In this document: in pieces, positions 1 to 4,699 of the stretch
Layout of the letters: every line of letters begins with the position of its first letter
How positions within the stretch are numbered: the stretch's first letter is position 1
Assembly (NCBI GenBank): GCA_934574095.1
Contig: CAKTMW010000064.1
Coordinates: 1-5,642 of the forward strand
DNA from: an uncultured Oscillospiraceae bacterium
GTDB taxonomy: Bacteria; Bacillota; Clostridia; Oscillospirales; Oscillospiraceae
DNA length: 5,642 bases
Direction of reading: 5' to 3'
Program-made: the position numbers and the translations under genes
Notes under the pieces: model-generated
Told to the model about the DNA's origin: nothing
Databases searched by the model: none
What the model saw: only the letters and a program-made list of their open reading frames with translations

Positions 1-81
1 GTCACCACCGACATGGAGGAGCTGTACACCTTCCTGACCGAGGTGGGCCATCCCGTTCTGGAGATGGAGCCCCTCATGTAA
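1..81 (+). CDS. C-terminal end of an unrecognised protein (partial)
   Basis: The first frame is open from base 1 to a TAA at 79-81 and gives 26 residues, starting VTTDMEELYTFLTE and ending EMEPLM. The tail is acidic and amphipathic, with no motif I can assign to a family, so I give no function. It is read as coding because its codons are GC-rich at the third position like the other genes here, and because a textbook terminator hairpin begins 17 bases after the stop. The gene starts to the left of the window. It faces the amidohydrolase at 474-1328, so the two genes are convergent and share the terminator between them. Confidence 0.75.
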   Translation, partial: VTTDMEELYTFLTEVGHPVLEMEPLM

Positions 82-97
82 GGGAATTTTTCCAAAT

Positions 98-140
98 CAA
101 AAAAGCGGCATTCGGGCTTTGCCCGAATGCCGCTTTTTTG
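98..140. terminator. Bidirectional intrinsic terminator
   Basis: The two arms, 98-117 and 121-140, form a perfect 20-bp stem with a TTT loop. The GC-rich core is flanked by six A on the left and six T on the right, so either strand ends in a U-tract. On the plus strand it ends the partial gene at 1-81. On the minus strand it would end readthrough from the amidohydrolase, whose stop lies about 330 bases upstream in that direction. The perfection of the stem and the lack of any gene across it make this a confident call. Confidence 0.93.
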
Positions 141-159
141 ATGTCCCAATAACGCCCTT

Positions 160-471
160 TAATGTACCCATAAAGGCCGTTACCATCGATTAACAAGGGC
201 AAACACGCCTGACAGTGTGCCTTTCCGGCGCTTTTTGCCCTTTTCGCCTTGACTTGCGCCAGCAAGCCTGCGTCTCAAAAACCAAAAATCACTCGAAAAT
301 CCATCGCTGGCAGGTGCTTTGCAGTTTTGTCGGAGCAGAAATGTGTCCAGACAAGAAAAGGCCCGCAGAGAATACTTGCCGTATTGTCAAGGGACTTGAC
401 GCAGTATGGGCGCATTTCTGCCCGCCAAAACCGTGTCTACCCTTGTCAATCGATGGTAATGTACCAATAAA
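160..471. repeat. MITE-like or structured element with terminal inverted repeats
   Basis: Positions 180-207 and 432-459 are inverted repeats matching at 25 of 28 positions. Outside or overlapping them lie near-identical direct repeats at 160-174 and 457-471 (14 of 15, differing at one C/A), as a target-site duplication might look. The 224 bases between the arms encode nothing credible: two short reading frames cross the arms in opposite directions and both read ...IDGN... only because the arms are copies of each other. Inside is a perfect small hairpin (253-257 with 262-266). All three arm mismatches become G-U pairs in minus-strand RNA, so the element could fold as a closed structure in the 3' region of the amidohydrolase transcript. 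Whether it is a small non-autonomous mobile element, a dispersed repeat or an ncRNA cannot be decided from one copy. Confidence 0.6.
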
Positions 472-473
472 AA

Positions 474-1328
474 TCAGAATTTTGCCCGGATTTGTCCTTC
501 AGCGGCGGACAATATGCCGTCAGCCATGTCGCCCAGGGTCTCCCGCAGCCACTTTTCTTCGCTGAATGTGCCCTCCACATGGGGGACGCGGAACGCCCCG
601 GCGTCACATCCCAAGCCAATATGACCGCCAAAATCAGCGACTTTTCGGATATTCTCCTGGGCCGACCGAAGGATGCGTTCCGCCACATCATCCGGAAACC
701 GTCCGCTGCCGATGAGATTGCCGATGGTGGAGAGGGTGGGCACCCAGACGGTATCGCTTTCTGCCAGAATATGGCAGGCATCGTCATCCAGATACGCCCC
801 GTGCTCGATGCTGTCAACGCCCGCCAACACGGCGTTTTTCACCGCATCCGCTCCGTTGCAGTGGGCCATGACGGCAAAGCCCAGATCGTGGGCGGCGGCA
901 ATGAGATCATGCATTTCCGCACCGATCAGCGGCTCCTCCGTCAGCACGCCGTAGGCGGAGAAATCCATCAGGCCGGAGACCATCAGCTTAATGAAATCCG
1001 CTCCGCTTGCCTGCGCTTCCGCCAATAATGCGCGGTATTCCGCGAAATCCGACCATCCCCGGCCGATGAAGCTACCGTAGTGGCCTTTTTTGTAGATGGG
1101 AAACGCCGGGGTACGGTAGGTGATGCCGTATTCCGGGGCCAATTCCTTAGCACGCAGGCAGACTCCGAACCGGTCGCCGCCATCCCGAAGATACGAAATT
1201 CCGGCAGATTGATAGGTGGAAAGACGTTCTTTAATCAAAATATCGTCCGGATGGGGCTGGTGTCCGGCGATGGCGGCCTTCCAGTCGCTGCCGGACAGCA
1301 GCATGTGGATGTGTAAATCAGCAAACAT
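474..1328 (-). CDS. Compact metal-dependent amidohydrolase
   Basis: This encodes a 284-residue cytosolic protein of the amidohydrolase superfamily (TIM-barrel metallohydrolases that cleave amide or C-N bonds). Visible landmarks in order are the metal-binding HxH at residues 6-8 (LHIH), a candidate carboxylated lysine at 114 (DFIKLM), a histidine at 156 (MAHC), SIEHG at 174-177 and a late catalytic aspartate at 242 (GCDAG). The order and IEHG motif recall the imidazolonepropionase/prolidase-like branch, but the substrate is unknown. The start at 1328 is chosen because AGGAGA lies five bases upstream and the HxH should be near the N-terminus. A 31-residue longer frame runs into repeat-derived, arginine-rich sequence and is rejected. 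It lacks the N-terminal beta-sandwich seen in most relatives and is short (about 285 rather than 380-420 residues). It has no signal peptide and stands alone, not in an operon. Confidence 0.88.
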   Translation of the reverse strand: MFADLHIHMLLSGSDWKAAIAGHQPHPDDILIKERLSTYQSAGISYLRDGGDRFGVCLRAKELAPEYGITYRTPAFPIYKKGHYGSFIGRGWSDFAEYRALLAEAQASGADFIKLMVSGLMDFSAYGVLTEEPLIGAEMHDLIAAAHDLGFAVMAHCNGADAVKNAVLAGVDSIEHGAYLDDDACHILAESDTVWVPTLSTIGNLIGSGRFPDDVAERILRSAQENIRKVADFGGHIGLGCDAGAFRVPHVEGTFSEEKWLRETLGDMADGILSAAEGQIRAKF

Positions 1329-1537
1329 GGCGGTCTCCTTTGACGGGGCTGTGATACTTCGTAGGGGCCGGCGTCCCCGACGGCCCACGAACAGCGATTT
1401 ATCCCCTGCGTCGTACTGCATCAGTGGCAGCGGCGCAAGGCGAACAGGCGATGCGTCATACGTAGCGATGACCGGCAGAACCTGTGGACGCGTGGGAAAG
1501 AGTCTCTATTATGCGAAAGAAATAGCGCGGACGGATT

Positions 1538-1556
1538 CTTAAACCGCAGGTTTAAG
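1538..1556. repeat. Perfect 8+8 palindrome (possible operator or hairpin)
   Basis: CTTAAACC and GGTTTAAG are perfect inverse copies around a GCA spacer. The site lies 210 bases upstream of the amidohydrolase start on the minus strand. About 25 bases further downstream on that strand is a CATAAT hexamer (near 1508-1513), but no convincing -35 accompanies it. The palindrome could be a dyad operator or simply the first member of the hairpin cluster. No U-tract follows on either strand, so it is not a terminator. Confidence 0.45.
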
Positions 1557-1620
1557 TGGTGTTTTTGGGGAGCGATCCGAGCGCCGCCGGTGGCGGATAC
1601 AGCGAGGTGAGCGAGTGGCA

Positions 1621-1675
1621 GCGGTCAAAATTTCAAGCGTACGCCGTAAGGCAGCGCAGAAATTTTGGGCACCGC
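1621..1675. repeat. Long imperfect hairpin within the repeat region
   Basis: The outer arm GCGGT (1621-1625) pairs with ACCGC (1671-1675). CAAAATTTC (1626-1634) pairs perfectly with GAAATTTTG (1659-1667), leaving a three-base GGC bulge. Two further 3-bp helices (GCG/CGC and GCC/GGC) fold inside, around a GTAA loop. The result is a 14-bp stem with a branched tip, the strongest single fold in 1329-1936. It has no U-tract, so a terminator role is unlikely. Confidence 0.6.
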
Positions 1676-1904
1676 AACAGGACGCTTTTGGGACAGCAGC
1701 CAAAAGTGCCTCGCCCCGGAGGGCGAAATCTCCCAGCGGCGGGGGGTGCGGATTCCCACACCAGTTTGCGAACTGGTTCGGAATGACAGGACAAGAATAT
1801 GCGGCGGCCGCGTAAGGGCCGATACCCCAAGAGCGCTTGTTTCACCGCGTTCACCCCGCCCCTACGCACAGTGCCAGAGCAGCGCTTGCCGCCGTTCGGA
1901 TAAA

Positions 1905-1934
1905 CCAAAGCGGCAGGGATGCCTGCCGCTTTGG
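1905..1934 (-). terminator. Intrinsic terminator after folC
   Basis: A 13-bp perfect stem (1905-1917 with 1922-1934, loop GATG) begins two bases past the folC TGA (1937-1939). On the minus strand the stem is followed by TTTAT, a short and weak U-tract, so termination may be leaky. Placement directly after the last gene of the folT-folC operon supports the call. Confidence 0.7.
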
Positions 1935-1936
1935 GG

Positions 1937-3208
1937 TCATTTGGTTTCGTTGACAGAATGGATCACGTCGCCCAGCAGGTACAGGGAGCCGTAGCACAGC
2001 ACCGTACCGTCCGTTCCCGCGTGGTCAATGGCCAGACGGACGCCCTCCGCCACCGTGTCGCAGGGGGTGACGGGCTTGCCGAAGCTGGCCAGATATTTCG
2101 CCAGCTCCTGCGCCGTCAAGGCGCGGGGATTGTCCGGGGTGACGGTGATGAACTCCACCGCGTGATCCGCCACACTGCGGTACATGCAGTGGTAATCCTT
2201 GTCGCTCAATACACCGGTCAGCACCGTCAGGGGACGGTTCGGCAAATAATCCGCGATATTTTGGGCCAGCGCCTGAATACACTGGGGATTGTGGCCGCCG
2301 TCAATGAGGAACAGCGGGGCGCGGCGGATGATCTGGAACCGGCCAGGCCACATGACGCGGGACAGTCCCTGACGGATATCGTCCTCGGTGATGTTCCAGC
2401 TCCGCTTTTGCAGCACGTCCAGCGTGGTCAGCGCCACGGCGGCATTGTGGAGCTGATGCTCGCCCAGCAGGGGGAGATGGAGATTTTCCCTGCCGCCGAA
2501 GTCGAAGACCTGCCCCTCCAGCGAATGCTGCCGCAGGTGCAGCTGGGTAAAGTCCACCTTGTGGAGCGCTGCGCCCACCTCGCGGCAGCGCTGCTCCACC
2601 ACGGCTTCCACGCCGTCGGTGGAGCGGTACAGCACCGCTTCGCAGCCGGGCTTGATGATGCCGCTCTTGGTGGCGGCGATCTTCTCCAGTGTGTCGCCCA
2701 GCACCTCCGTGTGGTCAAGGCCGATGTTGCACAGCACGGCAGCCTCGGGAGCGCCGATGACGTTGGTGGCGTCGAACTCGCCGCCCATGCCTACCTCGCA
2801 CACCACGATGTCGCACTGGCGGCGGGCAAACCACGCGAAGGCAATGGCCGTGACCATCTCAAACTCGGTGGGCTGCTCGAAAATGCTGTCGGCCAGCGGC
2901 TTGATCTCCTCGGTGATGGCGCACAGCTCGTCGTCGGGGATCTGCTCGCCGTTGATCTGCATCCGCTCGTTGAAGCGGACGATGTAGGGCGAGGTGTACA
3001 GGCCGGTGCGATAGCCCGCCTGCCGCAGCACCGAGGCCACCATGGCGCAGGTGGAGCCCTTGCCGTTGGTGCCGGTGACGTGAACAAATTTCAGCGTCCG
3101 CTCCGGATGACCCATCTTGTCCAGCAGGGCGCTGATACGCTCCAGACCGGGGATGCTGCCCTTCCAGCAGACGGCGTGGATGTAATGTAAGGCTTCGTCC
3201 AGTGTCAT
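1937..3208 (-). CDS. folC: Folylpolyglutamate synthase / dihydrofolate synthase
   Basis: This 423-residue, full-length cytosolic Mur-ligase-family enzyme uses ATP to add glutamate to folates, trapping them in the cell; family members may also make dihydrofolate from dihydropteroate. Motifs in order: ATP-binding loop GTNGKGST (46-53), YTSP (71-74), EVGMGGEFDATN (138-149), GLDHTEVLG (163-171), the candidate carbamylated lysine in KSGIIK (181), GEHQLHN (249-255), WPGRFQ (287-292) and DGGHNP (303-308). The start at 3208 is preceded by AAAGGAG at a ten-base spacing and overlaps the folT stop as ATGA, which implies translational coupling. The same frame stays open upstream through folT, but that is antisense-composition readthrough. 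It is the second gene of the folT-folC unit and so falls under the upstream THF riboswitch. Whether it is bifunctional cannot be read from sequence. Confidence 0.96.
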   Translation of the reverse strand: MTLDEALHYIHAVCWKGSIPGLERISALLDKMGHPERTLKFVHVTGTNGKGSTCAMVASVLRQAGYRTGLYTSPYIVRFNERMQINGEQIPDDELCAITEEIKPLADSIFEQPTEFEMVTAIAFAWFARRQCDIVVCEVGMGGEFDATNVIGAPEAAVLCNIGLDHTEVLGDTLEKIAATKSGIIKPGCEAVLYRSTDGVEAVVEQRCREVGAALHKVDFTQLHLRQHSLEGQVFDFGGRENLHLPLLGEHQLHNAAVALTTLDVLQKRSWNITEDDIRQGLSRVMWPGRFQIIRRAPLFLIDGGHNPQCIQALAQNIADYLPNRPLTVLTGVLSDKDYHCMYRSVADHAVEFITVTPDNPRALTAQELAKYLASFGKPVTPCDTVAEGVRLAIDHAGTDGTVLCYGSLYLLGDVIHSVNETK

Positions 3209-3792
3209 TGTCCTGACACTCCTTTCTGCGCCGGTTGGGCGGCGGTAGGCCACACGCCGGCGGCGGTGAATACGCGGGAGCGGCACAGCGCCCACACCAG
3301 CAGCACATCCAGGACGCCGGTGACGGCGAACTGTACGCTGCGGGTGGCCAGCTTGGTCACGAAAAAGGCCAGCTTGCTGTCGCCGCCGTAGATCAGGGCC
3401 AGCGAGCCGCTCTGATAGAGAATGGAGCCCAGCACGATGGCCGGGAGAAACGCCGCGGCGATGCGCAGCGGAGAGATCTTCTGGGTCAGCCACGGGCGAA
3501 ACAGTCCGGCGCACAGGCCGTACAGAATGGGCGGCACGCAGAAGATGGGATTGTAGCCGTAGGGGGTGAACAGGCAGCCGATGAAGTCGGCGGCGAAGCC
3601 GGTGAACGCGCCGGGCAGCGGGCCGAACAGCATGCCCGCGATGAAGATGGGCACGGCCTCGATGGAGAAGCGGGTGGTCTCGTTGGGCATGGGGATCAGC
3701 AGACGGGCCAGAATGACGCTCAGCGCCGTCAGCAGCGCGCAGATGGCGATGGAGCGCACGCTCCATCCGGACTTTTCGGGATTTTTGGACAT
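3205..3792 (-). CDS. folT: Folate ECF transporter S component
   Basis: This 195-residue membrane protein has about six hydrophobic segments (roughly residues 13-34, 45-58, 60-76, 84-100, 111-130 and 146-170). It is the substrate-binding subunit of an energy-coupling-factor vitamin importer. The FolT-type core is clear: ARLLIP near 29-34, then VPIFIAGMLFGPLPGAFTG (47-65), an acidic ADFIG (68-72) and ILYGLCAGLF (89-98). The shared EcfA/A'/T energising subunits are not in the window, as is usual for group II S components encoded elsewhere. The start at 3792 has AGGAGG eight bases upstream. The assignment is strengthened by folC overlapping its stop by four bases and by a THF riboswitch in its leader. 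The last 15 or so residues are hydrophilic and look like an unconserved tail. Confidence 0.95.
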   Translation of the reverse strand: MSKNPEKSGWSVRSIAICALLTALSVILARLLIPMPNETTRFSIEAVPIFIAGMLFGPLPGAFTGFAADFIGCLFTPYGYNPIFCVPPILYGLCAGLFRPWLTQKISPLRIAAAFLPAIVLGSILYQSGSLALIYGGDSKLAFFVTKLATRSVQFAVTGVLDVLLVWALCRSRVFTAAGVWPTAAQPAQKGVSGQ

Positions 3793-3800
3793 AAAAAAGG

Positions 3801-3829
3801 CCTCCTAACAAAAATGTGGGAGGAGGTTG
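3801..3829 (-). promoter_or_regulatory. Expression platform: Shine-Dalgarno-sequestering hairpin of folT
   Basis: In the minus-strand RNA, CCUCCU (3826-3821) is the exact complement of the folT ribosome binding site AGGAGG (3806-3801). The loop is 14 nt and contains a further ACA/UGU pairing. The upstream arm also belongs to CAACCUCC (3829-3822), complementary over 8 bases to GGAGGUUG in the riboswitch (3933-3926). CC plus six U directly follow the hairpin, so it might also act as a weak intrinsic terminator. Both readings give an OFF state when the hairpin forms. Confidence 0.7.
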
Positions 3830-3871
3830 GGGAAAGGGTATGCGATTGTTCCGCGCACGGCGTACCGTACT

Positions 3872-3973
3872 CTGCAACAGCGGATGCGAAGATGGCATCG
3901 CGGAGCAAGCTCCTTCGTCCGGCGGCAACCTCCCATCCGACCGGCACTTAACGCGCCACTTCTACTCTTGCAG
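3872..3973 (-). promoter_or_regulatory. Tetrahydrofolate (THF) riboswitch, folT leader
   Basis: The minus-strand RNA carries the class landmarks in order: GAGUAG after the first helix, GCGCGUUAAGUGCC, an L3 loop reading AUGGGAGGUUG, GACGAAGG, CUCCGCG and GCAUCCGC. P1 is CUGCAA/UUGCAG (3973-3968 with 3877-3872). P2 is 8 bp with one bulged U (3962-3955 with 3896-3888). P3 is 7 bp with a bulged U (3944-3937 with 3925-3919). A small GGAG/CUCC hairpin sits at 3913-3902. L3 GGA can form the class pseudoknot with UCC (3884-3882). The position upstream of a folate transporter is exactly where this class (also called the folT motif) occurs. It should sense reduced folates and repress folT-folC. Confidence 0.95.
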
Positions 3974-3981
3974 CAAGGGAT

Positions 3982-4019
3982 GTGTTCACAGAAGGAGAAG
4001 AGTTCCGGTCTGTGCACAC
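3982..4019 (-). other. 5'-terminal hairpin of the folT leader
   Basis: GUGUGCACAG (4019-4010) pairs with CUGUGAACAC (3991-3982) in minus-strand RNA with a single mismatch. The arms enclose a purine/pyrimidine loop of 18 nt. It begins at about the predicted transcription start and ends eight bases before riboswitch P1. It could protect the 5' end or insulate the aptamer fold; the role is inference. Confidence 0.5.
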
Positions 4020-4026
4020 TGCCTGT

Positions 4027-4055
4027 ATCATACTAGGGACGGCGGCAAAATACAA
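4027..4055 (-). promoter_or_regulatory. Sigma-A-type promoter of folT-folC
   Basis: On the minus strand, TTGTAT (4055-4050) and TATGAT (4032-4027) are separated by 17 bases. The -10 matches consensus at five of six positions. Upstream of the -35, the sequence around 4056-4082 is rich in A/T runs, as in an UP element. A start near 4020 would put about 47 nt before the riboswitch and give a leader of about 230 nt. No obvious operator palindrome is seen, fitting control by the riboswitch. Confidence 0.65.
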
Positions 4056-4198
4056 GGCAAAAATCGGAAATTTTTATTTTTCGTCAAATTGTCAAAAAAT
4101 TCACATAACGATACGGCTATTTTAACAACAGCGTGTAAACGAACTGTGAAACGCGCAAAACGAAATGGTTGTTTTGTGGGATTTGCACGAAATAAAGG
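4056..4198. other. AT-rich divergent intergenic interval
   Basis: This stretch separates the two divergent promoters and is clearly more AT-rich than the flanking genes, with runs of A and T around 4056-4125. It holds no gene. Nothing in it resembles a clear repressor dyad. It probably only supplies upstream promoter DNA. Confidence 0.5.
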
Positions 4199-4228
4199 TT
4201 GACAAAACCGCATGGTTTCAAGTATAAT
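4199..4228 (+). promoter_or_regulatory. Consensus sigma-A promoter of the 75-residue gene
   Basis: TTGACA (4199-4204) and TATAAT (4223-4228) both match consensus exactly, with an 18-base spacer. The spacer contains a dyad, AAACC-GCAT-GGTTT (4205-4218), placed where a repressor would block polymerase. The predicted start is near 4235, leaving a leader of about 154 nt before the gene at 4389. Transcription may continue into metF. Confidence 0.85.
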
Positions 4229-4252
4229 TTCTAATTGTAGAAAAAATAACAA

Positions 4253-4344
4253 GGGGAAAGGAATACGGTGAAAAACGCCGTTACTACCCCGGCAAAAGCG
4301 CGGAGCGCGCGGCCCTGTGGTGAGAAAGGCGAACATCGTTTTCT
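4253..4344 (+). promoter_or_regulatory. Structured 5' leader, possible riboswitch (class uncertain)
   Basis: GGGG (4253-4256) can pair with CCCC (4287-4290), enclosing a hairpin ACGGUG/CGCCGU with an AAAAA loop (4265-4281). A GC hairpin follows (GCGCG/CGCGC, loop GAG, 4298-4310), then AGAAA/UUUCU with inner CGA/UCG (4323-4344). The GGGGAAA ... GGUGAAA ... CUACCCCGGCAA order resembles the P4/P5 core of cobalamin riboswitches. The expected downstream CUGU and GCCAGGAGAC elements are not clearly present. I see real structure; the class is a guess. Confidence 0.35.
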
Positions 4345-4388
4345 GGAACACACAAGGGGGCCGTTTTTCCTTTTTTTAGGAGGCATTC

Positions 4389-4616
4389 ATGAAGCGGTAC
4401 GAGGTGGTGCGTGAGATCGCCAACAGCTGTGAGCGCAACCAGATGCGGGACGTGCTGTTCTTTGAGGTGGACGCCGACGACCCGGTGGAATGGGTCCGGC
4501 GGGAGATCAAAGGCGGCGAGGTATACATCACCGCCGAAGAGGGCCGCCCCGGAGAGATGACCGTGTTTGTGGAAAGCGCGGGCATGTATCAGAAGTTCCT
4601 GTTCACGGAGCTGTAA
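4389..4616 (+). CDS. Small acidic protein of unknown function
   Basis: This encodes 75 residues, probably cytosolic: no signal peptide, no membrane segment, no cysteine pair motif and no zinc site. It is rich in Glu/Asp and Arg, begins MKRYEVVREIANSCERNQMR and ends FLFTEL. A central DPVEWVRREIKGGEVYITAEE segment suggests an alpha/beta fold; the balance of charged and hydrophobic residues looks like a real folded protein. AGGAGG lies five bases before the ATG, and a consensus promoter precedes the leader, so expression is very likely. I do not recognise the family. It lies between the folT-folC promoter and metF, co-oriented with metF and 235 bases upstream of it, so a link to methyl-folate or methionine metabolism is possible but unproven. 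Confidence 0.85.
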   Translation: MKRYEVVREIANSCERNQMRDVLFFEVDADDPVEWVRREIKGGEVYITAEEGRPGEMTVFVESAGMYQKFLFTEL

Positions 4617-4631
4617 AAAAGCTTCGCAGAA

Positions 4632-4669
4632 TTCGCGCCCGCAGGCGCGAAAGGATCAAATTATTTTTT
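4632..4669 (+). terminator. Possible weak terminator after the 75-residue gene
   Basis: TTCGCGCC (4632-4639) and GGCGCGAA (4644-4651) form a perfect 8-bp stem with a CGCA loop, 15 bases past the stop. The run of six T comes only at 4664-4669, too far for a standard intrinsic terminator. It may be partial, or the hairpin may protect the 3' end of the message. Confidence 0.35.
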
Positions 4670-4699
4670 CCGCGGCGTGTACGTGGAAAAATACTTCTC

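Larger units (their letters stand above)
1360..1866. repeat. Palindrome-rich non-coding repeat region
   Basis: The gap 1329-1936 holds no credible gene; reading frames crossing it are short, arginine/proline-rich and overlap on both strands. The segment is bounded by a 9-bp inverted repeat, CGTAGGGGC at 1360-1368 and GCCCCTACG at 1858-1866. Inside, hairpins follow one another: 1538-1556, an imperfect one built on CCGCC/GGCGG near 1580, 1621-1675, 1685-1706 (7 bp), 1711-1726 (6 bp, loop CGGA) and 1761-1776 (6 bp, loop TGCG). This is how dispersed intergenic repeats of clostridial genomes look; membership in a known family is inference. No transposase and no obvious target-site duplication are seen. 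Confidence 0.5.

Noticed and set aside
74..565. Short frames on both strands across 74-565
   Set aside because: They read the terminator and the inverted repeat arms (both give ...IDGN...) and lack start signals; non-coding.
1329..1421. 31-residue N-terminal extension of the amidohydrolase
   Set aside because: It reads repeat DNA (GRRGRRPLR), whereas the internal ATG at 1328 has AGGAGA at five bases and leads straight into the HxH.
1633..1908. 91-residue minus-strand frame in the repeat region
   Set aside because: It resembles the arginine-rich conceptual peptides that dispersed repeats yield in clostridial genomes; no ribosome binding site and full of palindromes.
1919..3190. 423-residue plus-strand frame antisense to folC
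   Set aside because: It mirrors folC almost base for base, is histidine/glutamine/glycine-rich with no motifs, and has no ribosome binding site. It exists because GC-rich codons leave the antisense frame open.
3209..3928. N-terminal extension of FolC in the same frame to 3928
   Set aside because: The extension is arginine/histidine/proline-rich and overlaps folT and its leader. FolC homology begins at MTLDEAL with a proper ribosome binding site.
3235..3951. 238-residue plus-strand frame antisense to folT and the riboswitch
   Set aside because: Low-complexity G/Q/E/R composition, no start signal, and it runs through the THF riboswitch. It is a shadow.
4268..4414. Possible GTG-started leader peptide of 48 residues with AAAGGA upstream
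   Set aside because: Its start lies inside the GGUGAAA hairpin of the leader, it overlaps the real gene start at 4389, and the peptide has no regulatory codon run. Structure explains the bases better.
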